A DNA stretch of 64,000 bases, from positions 42,081,363 through 42,145,362 of the forward strand of contig NC_061812.1 of NCBI RefSeq assembly GCF_021462225.1. The letters run 5' to 3'. Shown here piece by piece: positions 1 to 39,600 of the stretch; position 1 is the first letter of the stretch, and each line of letters begins with the position of its first letter. Both the position numbers and the translations under genes were made by a program. The notes beneath the pieces were generated by a model. The model was not told the DNA's origin. It was given only the letters and a program-made list of their open reading frames with translations, and made no database searches. This DNA is from Girardinichthys multiradiatus (Eukaryota; Chordata; Actinopteri; Cyprinodontiformes; Goodeidae).

Positions 1-639
1 GAGAATTTACACAAATTATAACAATTTCATCTCTGTGCATGTTATGTTCTCTTTCATCAGAACGTCTGATGTTACAAAAAAAAAAAAAAAAAATCCGCCT
101 GAAAAAAACGGTGCTTTTTTCAAGAAAAAACATATCTAATTTTAGGACTCTGTTGGACTTGAGGATTTTATTTTATTTTTATTTGATTCTGGTAATGAAG
201 ACAAAGCAGAAAGCAAATCCAAATGTCTTGTATGAATTATACATGGATCTCCACAGAGGTGTCCACTCTGACTTTCATTCAGACTGAATGAGCCTGGAAA
301 GATGGATTTAAAACCTCTTCATCTCAAACTGAATGTAAATGTTTAACTTCTTCCAAATGGCTTTTCTTTTCTGTAAAACGTTCTTGTACATAAAAACAAG
401 TTGGACTTTACTTCACGACCTGCTGAAATAACTTTTCCATAGCATGGCTAGTATACTTGAGACGACATGATAATGTAAAAATATGATAATCTTTCAGCAG
501 TGTGGTATTAAAATACTAATTTAAAACAAAACTTACAAATATATCCCATGAGTGTAGCACTTTTATTTAAAAAAACAAATACCATTGCTGCTAAGAATTA
601 CTACTTTATAGCTGCAATTATACTTTAATATTTGACTTG

Positions 640-690
640 GGTCGCGACCCACTATGGAATAAGCGGTAGAAAATGACTGACTGACTGATT
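640..690 (+). repeat. End of dispersed teleost repeat with GACT tail
   Basis: The segment with gggtcgcgacccactatgg and aataagcggtagaaaatga is the reverse complement of the start of the copy at 54264-54400. It ends in repeated GACT units, which suggests a family that terminates in a short tandem repeat. Confidence 0.6.
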
Positions 691-1337
691 CTGATACAGA
701 GACAAAGTGTTCTATTGAGTTTAATTTTCTTGTCAGTGAAAGCTAAAATACAAGACAACCAGTAGGACATTTATCTCATAGAATATTATGTTTACCTCTG
801 TTCAGCTCTTTAGAAAGCAACACTGGGGGGCTAAAGGAGCTGATGCTGGCCAGGTTATCTCCCTGACAGTTAAATTGTGTCAAGCTGTTTATTTTACCAA
901 CAGACATGCTAAGTCTTAATTTTGCTTCAAAACTCTGTCAGGCTGAAGACATATACATTTTTTTCAAGTGAGGTTCTTTAGTATTAATAACGATGTCCTT
1001 GCCTGTAGTCAAAGGGAAAATGCTGCGGTCATATTAGCAAATATTAAACATCTAGAGTTTCGCAACATACCGTTCAATTTGTTGCTGACTTCTCAGCAAA
1101 ACAACTCCCATGTTACTATGCTAAATTTATGCTTGTTGACGCCGCCTGCTGTATCTATCTGCCTGATTTAGCATAGCATAGCATGGAAGCAGTTCAGCTG
1201 AGAGAACAAAGACATACTGAACAACACTCTCCTGTGAAAGTGTAGATGTTTGTCCACTGATAGAGTGATGTGTGAACATTTTTTCAGTTTGAGTTGCTTA
1301 AAAATTAAATAAAAGGATTTATTTACTCTGATATACT

Positions 1338-1362
1338 ACAACTACTACTACTACTACTACTA
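1338..1362. repeat. (ACT)n microsatellite
   Basis: About eight uninterrupted ACT units in the 3' flank of sema3f. Confidence 0.9.
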
Positions 1363-2283
1363 CAGCATCCTCATTTCAAAACATCCATACTTATTTAAAA
1401 ATAGTCATTGAGGGGGTCAGGGTCAAGTGTTTTAAAATAAAAAATAATAACACAGCTGACTTTGTCTTTTATATTGGTGAAGGAAATCAGAAGGTCCAGT
1501 AATGTTTGGAATTCATCATATTTGAAACTAGCCCATGCCTACAAGAGTGAAAATGAAAATTCAGAACAGTCATTTAATTTTAAATCACAGTAGCTGCTTT
1601 TAACAGCAAAATTATTGGCTCACATTTGTCTCAGATCCAAACATAATTTGCAAAAGAATTTTACTTGAATCAATATTATTGAAAAGTTGCATCACCCTTT
1701 ATATTTGGAGACATTTTAAAATCCTAACACGTTAAAGCATTTGTTTCTCCTGGTTTTTGTATTGAGAGAACAATCACACTGTACACCCACAGAGATGAAA
1801 AACAAACACAGACCTACCACGCGCTACCTTATTGGAATTACAGTACAAAAACAGGTTCATGCACACAATGAAAGCCAGCTTCTGGACGCTTTGTTTGGTG
1901 TCACAATATTTTTTTACAAAGCTCTGTTGTGTATATGGGTATTTTTTTCCACATATGGACAGTCTCGAGAGGAAATAAAAGAAAAAATGGAAAAATGTAT
2001 TTTGTACTCAGAACTGCTGACTGCAAACAATTGCTGCCTGACTGGAACGACTTTCACTGCACACCCGTTTTGTTCTTCCACCTTATCTGGCCCAAGTGTG
2101 CTTGTTGTTTATTGGCCCCTGCCAATGTCCTTTGAAAAATAAAACTTAATAATGCCCTTGTGTGCAAATGTTTATAGCTTGTACACCTCAACATCAGTTC
2201 AAAAGAGGTCTGTGTTTAAAGTTAATGCTCATTTTTACAGATATAGACAATTCGTGTGTCTGAATGTAGAGCAGCAGATTGGG

Positions 2284-2990
2284 TACAGTCCCCCGCAAAA
2301 GTGTAATAACAGCTTGAACTTTTTCTTTGCCTTATAACTACAAACTTTGTTATATTTTATCAAAATATTTTGTGGCAGACCAACACAAAGCACTGCATGC
2401 TTGTGATGTGGAAGGATTTGATGCATATGAGTTCAGGACTTTTAATCTGATACCCCTAAATAAAATTGAGTGCAAATATCTTCAGAGGTCTTCCGGATTC
2501 CAAGACGACTGCTCTTCCCACTGAGCCACAGTCAAGCTACTGTGAAATGATTTAGAGCAAACCATATTCATCTGTAAAATGGTCAAATCAAAGTCCAGAC
2601 TTAAATGAAATTGAAAATCTGTGGCAAGACTTAAATTGTGGTTCACAGATGCTCTCCATCTATTTTAACAAAGTGTAACGTATTTTGCAAAGAATAAGCA
2701 AAAGTTCAGTATGTCAATACATAACTAATCCTCAAAGTCTAGTAATTGCAATTGCAGAAAAAGAGATTTACAAAGTTTTGACTCATATAGGATGAACATA
2801 AATGCATGCCACACTTTTATATTTGTAAAATACTTAAAAAAACATGTATCGTTTTTATCCACTCTGTAATTATGCAACAGTTATGCTGGCCTATCACATC
2901 AAATCCCAATAAAATGCATTCAAGTCTGCAGTTGTCGTTTTTAAGTAATGTGAAAAAGTTCAAGCAATGTGAACACTTGTAAAAGGCACC
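2284..2990. mobile_element. Decayed Tc1-like transposon copy (family A)
   Basis: The left end has ccccgcaaaagtgtaataac then ttgaactttttc, and the right end has gtgaaaaagttcaagcaatg and ttgtaaaaggcac, which form degenerate inverted ends. Inside, caaagtccagacttaaatg translates to the transposase motif QSPDLNEIENLWQDL, a Tc1/mariner D..E signature. The frame is not open and no active product is expected. Confidence 0.75.
2478..2531 (-). repeat. tRNA-like SINE head fragment
   Basis: The minus strand reads GTGGCTCAGTGGGAAGAGCA then GTCGTCTTGGAATCCGGAAG. This resembles the A box and anticodon arm of a tRNA-derived SINE promoter. It is too short and lacks a B box and acceptor stem, so it is not a tRNA gene. 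It sits inside the Tc1-like copy. Confidence 0.5.
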
Positions 2991-3779
2991 ACACAATAGA
3001 AGAGTGTTTCATACTTTTTGGAAGCAAACCTAATTATTATTTTTTTTTATCTCCTGGATCCCAATTAGTAGCTGGCCTGGGATGGAGTAACGAAACACAT
3101 CGTTTTACAATCAGTCCTCCAATCTACGCATACATGACAGAAAAAAAACACAAAGATTCCCACTGAAACAGGAGTGTTTCCCCATAATAATCAGGACCTA
3201 ATTCCAATGGTCCTCTTCCAACATGAAGTCTCTGTCTGTATGCAGCCGCAGGGAGGCTACATCACAGGCTCTCCTGGAGTGTCCAGAAATTATAATAACA
3301 ATAAAAAAAAGGCTCCCGTCACCTGTTCTCAGCAACTCATCTCACACAGACACTTTGTTGTAGTCTGCTTTGAGTCTGAACAGCTCACGCTCCATAACAC
3401 GTTCCGGAAGGTTGTCAAAGTTCACACGATGCTGACAAATAAGTTTCCTAATGACAGTAACAGCAACATTGAAATCAACAACAATAACAATATTTGCCCC
3501 CAATGGTACCTATACACAAAGAGCATGTCTTTTTTTCTGTAAGTACAAAGAAATCCACAGAATGATACTATTTACAACCTACAATAAATACTGTGTATCA
3601 TATACCTTACTGTTTGAGGGAGTGTGTGAGGGGTTTGGTGTGGAAGCCTTTTCCATTCAGTTTGCAGATTTTTTCTTTGAAGCTGCTATTCTCATTGAGT
3701 CTTTCCCAGTTTTCATGGTGGTTGGAGGAAGGTGGGGGAAGGTTGTGTTGAAGATATTTCAAACACAAAGTCAGTTTCC

Positions 3780-31234
<27,455 letters not shown>

Positions 31235-33239
31235 CTGCATGGAGACAGAAATGGTTGCATTTATAACAGCTGAACAGATTTTTATATGCACATTTTGTCA
31301 TACACACAGGCAGGCACAATTGACATATTCCTCATGCCACTGCAGCAAAGCAACATGAAGTTATCTGATGGTTTTCCATGAGCACAAGTGTAACCTAACA
31401 CTGCACATTAGAGATAAGTGCTACTGAGGGTCTGTCACACTGTGTTGATGGGTTAATACCTCCTGAGTGGATCAAAAGATCTAGGAAAGCTCCCACCAGA
31501 GACTGGCTGTGACATTCTTTTGGAAGTCAGGAGAAACAGATGCAAGAGTTTGACTGATATAATGTCCACAAGTGATTCCTTCACAACAGAGTAGGGTTAC
31601 ATGACTGTATGCATGATGTATGATGAGTTTAAACATTCCTGTTCTTGCTTGGACACCATTCTCTGAAGGTCAGAAAAGTGCGTGAGGGGGCACTGCGTGG
31701 TGTAGCGGTAGAGTGGAAGCCCCATATACAGAATGTCTTTCCCCCTTCTCCCCCATTTCCTGTCTGGTAACTGTTAATAAAGGCCAATAGTTACAAAAAA
31801 CTAAAAAAGAAAGAAAAGCAAGAATGCATGTGGCATTACAATGCAGCCGGCATGTACTGGCAGTTGGAGTGTTTGTGTTTTCATATCTTCTCCTCAGTTT
31901 AGCACCCAACTACAAGTGGAGCGGAGACGCCAACGCTCCACCAGCAGAGGTCACATGCCCCACCATAGACAAACAGACTCCTTCGCAATCCATAATGAGA
32001 GGCAGGGACGAGTGGCATTCACATATACTGTTGGACAAACAAGAGTGTTCACTCAAGCAGCAGGAAAGTCTCGTTTCAGTGGTAAGATTTTCTCTTCAAC
32101 CACCTTCAAGAAACACTTTGAGGTTCTTCTGTCCTGATTGTGCAGCAAAGCTGGGGTTTAAAAAAACAGAAGGATACAAAATACAGTTAGCTGTGTTTTA
32201 CTTTTACTCAAGGATCCGAACAGAGGTCTGCTAGGGTATAAGGAAAGAAGCCAAGGAGGAAATAGATGTCAGGCCTGCAGAGTAGTTTTTGCACATAGGC
32301 GGTTATCACCCGCTTTTAAAAATGTTGTGAGGCTGTATTTTCTCGCAAACTCTGTATTTGTGGTCATGTTCTGTGTGCCTAAAACCGCCAAAAACATTCC
32401 TTTGAGGTGTTTTTAAGGTCTGAACACCCAAGCAGCCGTAGCCATCAACATGTCCAACATTAGGCCTTAAAATAAACACCATCTCTGGACCTTTCAAAAA
32501 AGACTCCCCCGAGGAATCTGATCTTAGCCGTCTTTCCAGCCAGATCTAAGTTTAACATAGGGCTACATCAATAAGCAATGATTAATAGCACTAGATTGGC
32601 TGGATTTGTATAGTTTGATTTAATAACTGTGCCCACCAAAGGAATGTTTACAGCTTAGCCAGGTGATTGGCATCTGTCAGAGCTCTGTTGCACAAGGTCG
32701 GGCCCATGATTATTTGTGTTGGAGTCTTAAGCTGAATGATGAGTCCCTGTGTGTCTGCGTGTGCGCAAATAAGAGTAGATTGTACATACACACATAAGTG
32801 CACGCGTTTCCCGAGGGCCAGTTCAACTCCTTCCTGAAGCAGGTTGTCAGCAGCTCTTCAGTTTGTGTTTGTTGTCAGAGAGAAGCTGGATAAGACCATC
32901 TGTCAGCTGAGTAGGGAATGTGAGCAGCGCAAAGCATCAGTGCGCCCTATAGAGAATGGCGCATTAAGAAACAGACATGTGTAATCTAATCCCATACCCA
33001 TCTGATAACATGCACAAGGGCTGCTTTAAATCTACAATGCAGTGTGTCTGAATCTGCTGTCGCCAGCTCAAACATGGCTTCTAAGTGAAGTGTCTTTCCC
33101 CACACCTTCTCACCCCGCCTCATTTTTAATAAAGACTGAACCGAGGTTGAGTAAATGGATCTTACATGTTGCAGCTGTTGAAGAAACCCAACCTTGCAAA
33201 TCATTCAGTATGACCAAACCAGAGGTTAAATGCAGGATG
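31235..33239. other. Upstream part of sema3f (intron)
   Basis: The sema3f signal-peptide exon should lie upstream of 31234 but was not found here. A SINE-like piece sits at 31683-31812. 32640-33000 is GC-richer and unique. Confidence 0.5.
31683..31812 (+). repeat. tRNA-derived SINE-like repeat, shortened
   Basis: gcactgcgtggtgtagcggt then agagtgg resembles a pol III A box at the head of a fish SINE. The body is shortened, and the end ccatttcctgtctggtaact then aataaaggccaatag and A-rich bases is the tail of the same family. Confidence 0.6.
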
Positions 33240-34000
33240 TAGTAGTCATACCCATTGAAGTTTTTCAGTGTATTTCATGTTACAACTGCACACTTCAATG
33301 CATTTTTTTGGATTTTATGCCATAGACCAACACATTAGATCAGGGGGGTTAGATCAGTATTAGATCAGGGAGGCTGAACACAACCCGCTTTGTAGAACCG
33401 CATTTGCTGTGTTTTGGGGCATGTTTTCGCTTTGCAAATCTAGAGAGTGAAATGTTTTGAAGTCGCATGTGATCAGCAGTTTTCACATCTTACCAGTTTA
33501 AAATTTAGGTCTGGACTTTGACTAGGCCATTCTAACAAGAATATGCTTTAATCTAATCCCCTCCAGTGTAGATCTATGGCTTCCTTTCTTCCACTCCATT
33601 GTGAAGGCCAGATTTTTAGATTGTGTAACTAATAGTTGTCCCATCAACATATTCTCCCACCTGAGCTGTGAATCTCTGCAGCTCCTCCTGACTTGTCAAT
33701 AGCCTCGTGGCTGCTTCAGAGTTGTGCTTTGTTTGTCCATTATGCCTACATAAATGGTCAAGTTCAGCAGCAGTCTTTCCATGTTCTGATGAAGTACTGA
33801 ACAGGGCTCTTAGATAATCAAAGTTTTGTTTTAGAACCTTACCTCCTTTAAGCTTATCCAAAAGTTGATCCCTGACCTATCTGCTGTATTTCCTGGTCTT
33901 CATGATAATGTTTGTGCACTAATGTTTCCTAACAAACATCTGAGACCTTCACAGAACAGCTGGATTTCTAAGATTTAACTACACACTATATATACTAATC
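33240..34000 (-). mobile_element. Decayed Tc1-like copy (family A), antisense
   Basis: taccattgaag-like left end, then catgttacaactgcacactt, ggattttatgccatagacca and acacat. It also has taggtctggactttgactag and gccattctaacaagaatatg, the antisense of the transposase region. The minus-strand ORF at 33616-33861 is part of this remnant. Confidence 0.65.
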
Positions 34001-36179
34001 GGTTGGGCTTCTGCAGTCAAATAGGGGAACTAGATTGTATTTTAAATGCATACAAAAACTTTTTTAATTCAAAAAACATTTTCCTCCCTCTTTCCCATTC
34101 TGTGCTACTTGTCACACGAAACCCCATATAAAACATATTGGGATTTTTGTATATACATGTATGATTTAAAAATTGATAGATTAACTTTCTTATTTTTCAT
34201 AATTCCATCATCAACTTTGACTTGTGGAAACTTGACTACTTGCACAATACATTGCATGCATAATATTTTCTACCGCATTGGTTTTTAACAGTGTGACAAT
34301 AAAGCTGTTGAAATCTCTCAAAAACGTTGGTCCAGCAATCAGACATCATTTTCTGTTCTGTCAGCCTTTCCTCAGCTTAACCTCAAAGTCAACCTTCGCC
34401 TCAGGCAGGGCCACGTGGCATTGTGCATGTTTGAAATGTTGACTGAGGATATATAATGGCAGCAGACTGAGCTGAGGTCAGGCCGCCCAGCAGGTCTCTG
34501 GGCCGAGGCCGGTGCCAGCACAAGCTGCATGTCACCATCAACTTGAAGAAAAAAAAAAAAACACACAAAAAGACTGTATTGCACAGTTGTGTTAAATTGA
34601 GCTGTCATTCCCAGAAGGCAAAACTAGTTGGTTTTGCTGCCAGAATCATTAAACATGCTGGCAGCTAAATCAAATTTGGATTGCACCCTAAATCTGCCAT
34701 TTCCCCCCAAAACACGCCTACAAATTTGCAGTTGCAGATTACAATTACAGGAAAGCGTAATGCAAGCTGAGCTGCTTTGCTCTTTGTCAGACACATTAGA
34801 GCAAAGAGGCACACAGAGACTTATCCTTAAGATTTAAAGGCTAGAAGCAGAGCATAAGTGTGTCTATTAAATCCAGATAAACACTTAAAGAAGCCCTTTA
34901 CTACAAGTAGGTTCCCTCTGTGGGGTTTGCACACACGCAGCAGGGGCTTTGCTTCAGTAACACATTGCTGAAGATTGGCACCATCTCTATCAGGGGTGAA
35001 AGCACGCCAGTGAGGGAACACAATCCTCCACTTTCAGTCACATTCCGACTTACTGCAATCGCTTTTCTTTGTTCATCTGCATTTTCACAGCAGTCAGTCT
35101 GACAAAGTTGGAACAACACAAGTAATCTTTTCAATAAACTAGTCACATGTAGAATGAAAGTCCAGGTAAAAATGTGCACAGGACTTTAAGCAGTTATACA
35201 GAAGGAAGGAATGAGGTACGAGTGACTCCTGATCTGGTCCATTCTTCAGTCTACTGAACATAGACAATCCAGGCCTCTCTCTGAACATCTTGTGGTGATG
35301 TTGGCTGACACGGCCCACTGCCTGTTCCCATAACTCAACACTCCATTGCGGCTGTAAGAAAGGCCGTTTCTGTGGTTTGAGAACAGGGAGCAGAGCTAAA
35401 TAGCTCCTCCAGACATTCGAGCTTAATGTCAGCATCAGATACCTGATAAATGATAAATGCAGAGCTACTGATTGATCAGACAGGATGTGGGAGACTGATC
35501 AAGATACAGTAGCTTTATGAAGTCCAGTTACACAACTTACAACTTCCATTCATACATGCACCCTGCTTTTTGACTTTTCTGTACTTTTTACCCTCAAAGT
35601 CAAATTTACAGATCCACAGTGCAATCATTGTTCAACATGCTGGATCTGAGACTCCCTGGTTTTCAGTTGGGAGCCTTTTCATGGCCACTACATTGATGTA
35701 AAAACAAGTATTAGATGCTTCAAGTTAGCCTCAAAAGCCTCCTTACACACATAAACCCTTAAGAATCCCTTAATCCCCACACACATCAGCACTACCTGGT
35801 TTATATGTCTAAATCTACCCATCAGGGGCATGAAGGGCATTTCTTTTTTTTTCTCTGCCTACAATCAAACAGATCTGCAAAATATTAACAATTATGATCT
35901 TTGCATGAAAAACAAATAAATAACAACCAGAGAACTTTGTACATGACTACCAAAGAAGCTTGTTTAGCACTAAATAAGGAACCTGATAGCAAAAAGCTCA
36001 GAGTTGGCAACTTTCATATTGTTACTTTACTGCTTGTGTTTAAATTATTCCCATGAATAAAACACATGGCACGGTACCTATTGTCCTCATTTACTGAAAG
36101 AGACAAGAGACTAACAAAGACAATGCTGGCCATGTTCACTTTATAACCTAAAGTGTAAAATCTGCATGTTCACAGTCTT
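34001..36179. other. Upstream region, mostly unique
   Basis: 34430-34545 is GC-rich and on the minus strand follows a T13 pyrimidine tract and CTTCAAG, so it looks like an exon acceptor side. Its translations show no semaphorin N-terminus, so it may be a 5' UTR exon, a conserved element or chance. No repeats recognised elsewhere. Confidence 0.4.
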
Positions 36180-36660
36180 AGAATAGAATAGAAATAATCT
36201 TTATTTTCCCTCAGTGGCGAAATTCAGGTGTACCAGCAGTATAGTGATGGGCATATCAAAGCTTTCAGATTCACGCAAAGATTAAAAGTATAAAAACAGA
36301 AAGTAAGAATAGGAGCCTGTACAGTAATGGCAAAAAGCATAAAGAAAGAAATACTGTGAAGTTATTCAAAATAGCAGATTAAAAGAAATGTGCGATTAAG
36401 TAGGATATTCAAAAACATTTACCAAATGTGCATGTATATTTGCGCATAAAAAAGAACAGGCTATTTACAAGAAATGGAACAATCTGTGCAAATAACAGCG
36501 TGTATTGAGTTTGTGGGGAGCAGTGATGGTTATAAGGTACTACAGCTGCTAGGAGGAAGGATCTGTGATAATGCTCCTTTGCACACCTAGGATGCAGGCT
36601 AGTGCTGAACAAAGATGCCAAGAAACTGCCTATTGACAGCGATGTAGGGATTTTCAGCTT
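36180..36660 (-). mobile_element. LINE 3' fragment (L2/CR1-like), antisense
   Basis: gaatagaataatctttatt-like start, then gtggcgaaattcaggtgtac, and aggaggaaggatctgtgata followed by atgctcctttgcacacctag. These words are characteristic of antisense 3' ends of fish L2/CR1-type LINEs. No intact frame. Confidence 0.55.
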
Positions 36661-39600
36661 AGCTGGCCCTGATCAGTGATGGGCAAAATAGACACTCGAA
36701 AATCTGATGTTCATCTGGTCAATGAATGCCCCATACCTTAGCAGACATGCTTACAAGAATGCTCTTACAGATTGAAGAAAACACAATAAGCCAGTTCTGG
36801 TATCAGTGAGGCATTTAAATATAAAATGACTTCCTTCAGGGTGTGAGAGAGCGAGGATATGAGAACGATGCTCTATTTATCCTTCATGACCTTGACCTCT
36901 TGACATGCTGGATTTTAGAAATGTTGGCAGCTTTAGGAAATCGGAGTTAGAGTAAGAATCTATATTCTCTGGTAATACAGATAGAGGCTGCTATTTTAGT
37001 TCTGCTAGTAATGCTAACCATGCTAAAACCTAACATAGGATGATAAAGTCAGTTCAAAATGTCAGTTTTATTTCTTTCTCTCTATTCAGGGAGTAACCTT
37101 CCCGTTTAAATTTGTGGTGGTACTTTGGAGGACTACCTGTATTTAGATAGGTAATGCTCTTTAAAAAGGTTTGAGAAGCACTCCCTTAGACCATATCAAG
37201 AATCTTTGTGTAAATGAGGAAACAAAACATGGAGAAGAGATATGGCCCCGCCTCCCAACACTGCTCTATCCCTTCTCCTAGGAGAATACTTGGCTGCTGA
37301 CAATGATCTCCGGAGCTGCAAAGCCTGCATGTTGCAGCGTATATCTCCATCTTAAATTTATAGCCAATGGCCAAGTATACTTTGGAAATATGTTTGGGAA
37401 GAAAAGGTTCACAGGCAGAGCTCACTCAGGAGCACATATGCAAAAATAAGGAGGTGCACCGCATTGTAGTTTTATTGAAAATGATTTCCCCATGCTGTTA
37501 TCCAAAGGAAAGTACATTTTAAGTATCATGTTCATCTGCTAATGCATCATACCCCGCATGAGCTTTGGTTACTGACATAACTTCCTCTCATTAAGAGAGG
37601 ATAACTGCATCCAAAGTGACTTAGCAGTACACAGGTAATCAAGCTCAAAATGCTCCTGGCAGTTTCCAAAAGAAAAACATCAGGTTATTGACAGGATAAC
37701 TGAAAGTTTAGACATTATGTTTAGACAAAACATCAGCTATTTTTATACCACCATCTAATTTTTTTCTCCTCTGTCTTTTGTTTGTTTGCAATAGAGGAAG
37801 AATACAGATATAAATATGGTGTGGATGTAGTCATGGAGCTGAATTGATGCATGTAAACAGATCCTTCAGATCCGCATCCTTGATCCTGACAGAGCAGTAT
37901 GGGCTCACCACATGACACTGATATGGGTGTTCCTCCGTGCTGCATATTTCTCTGGCTTCAATTTGGGGAAATTAAAAATGCAGGCCACTGCCAGTGTCAG
38001 TGCAGAGCATGCCTCAGCCTGCAGTACACCCTGCAGAGAAGTATGATAAGGAGGGGGATGAAGTGGGGGCAGCAGGGAGAAAGAGATGTTTTTGGTCTGT
38101 TTCTTGACCCTCAAAAAGAAAGGTAACAATGTAGAAAATGTGTAGCAATGATCAACTATATTGATGGCTTTTTGGTTTTCAGTTTGATTAGGAGAAAGTT
38201 TAATTTGTCCAATCTGAGACAGCTTTAATCTGTCCATTTCGCTACAAAACCATTAAAGAAGTCTCAACCACTTTCAAATTGTCTGTGGAGCAGTACTTTG
38301 GGTAATCATTCCGAAAAATTAAACTTTAATAGACAGTATATGCACAATTTCTATGCACTGTGAGAAACTAATTTTTAGCAGGTAAAGATATTAATGTTGA
38401 CATCTGCCTCGTAGCTTCCACTGTGTGCCAAAGTAAAAGGCTATTTTACTGTTTTTTATTACATTATACAAAAATTCCGCTGCATGAATTGAGCATCACA
38501 TGTAGTGCATTCACGTCCCCAAAAGCTACAGAATCAACAGCAATATAGCAGTAGTGACCCAGTAATAGCAATAATTAATCTTACACAATGCTATCTAGAT
38601 GCTTCACTCCCTTTACTAAGTTGTATGCTTGAAATTGAAAGTGAAATTGATGGCATGACTTGCTTTCTAGATAATCTGGAAAATAAATATCCGACCACTT
38701 GGTGACGCTCAAAGAGATCAAATTCCGTTACTGTTGATCCTTAAATATTTACAAAAAAACACACTGAGGCATATATGTTACAGCAAAAGTAACATAACCA
38801 GCCAGATGAAGTTGAACACTTTGAATCCCACACCCTCGATCCAAACACCAGGAACAATTCAAATTGGGAGCGCAACAAAAACAACATACATACTTATAAG
38901 ATCTGGACTTTAGTTTCCACAAATTTCCTGGCATTTAGATCCATCTATCATGTATTTTTCACTACACCAGCATACATGCCAAGATAGGAAAACGTGTGAA
39001 AGTAGTTTTAGAAATCTGATAATCTCTAGACTACTACAGACTTAATCTAAGATGGATAATTCTACACTGAGCAAGCTTTATAAAAGGAGCATTTTTAATG
39101 CCTTTTTGGCCTTAGGACCACCTTAGATCAGTATTTATTGCAATATTGAACAAGTCAAATGCCAGTTCAACACAAACCCCATAATCCAATATGTCTGCCA
39201 AGAGTTTGAAACATAGTTTGGTTCAAGTGATAAACTGTATATCTGGACTTATGGCAGTTTGTGGGACTGGAAAACTGATTCCAGATTCTTTAAAACGCAT
39301 TTTCCTATACATGAAACCTTGTTCCGAGTAGTAGTCTGTCTTATTTAAATATTGTTTTTGGGAACCCTATTTCATGTATGTCCTAATGTAATGTACTGTA
39401 ACCTAGCTTAGGTTTGGCCAGTTTAAATATTCAAGTGTAGTTGTTCTTATGTAATCCAGACTAATTAAAAAATGAATAGGACTTTAGTGCTGAAAGGAAG
39501 CCCCATAGCAGATGCCAACCTCAGCTTTATTAGCAGCTAACTGTGAACCAGTTCTAACAGTGCAAATCCTTCCTATGTTCTCTGTTGCCGGTCTTCATTT

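Larger units (their letters stand above)
1..2283. other. AT-rich flank downstream of sema3f
   Basis: No supported gene. It contains A- and T-rich runs, a (CTA/ACT)n microsatellite at about 1338-1362 and a short scrap of the dispersed tttctaccgcttattcc repeat at 640-690 ending in (GACT)n. The small open frames here lack family features. Confidence 0.6.
2100..3779 (-). other. Putative sema3f 3' UTR
   Basis: Sequence after the sema3f stop on the minus strand. I see no minus-strand AATAAA until 2108-2113, so the UTR may run about 1.7 kb and include the decayed Tc1-like copy at 2284-2990, or a non-canonical signal may be used earlier. The boundary is inferred only. Confidence 0.3.

Noticed and set aside
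2478..2531. tRNA gene
   Set aside because: Only the A-box/anticodon-like half is present; no cloverleaf can be completed.
32090..32160. Minus-strand frame ending ...KVFLE before GTGGTT as a possible N-terminal exon
   Set aside because: Correct phase, but no start codon or signal peptide upstream and poor match to the family's N-terminus.
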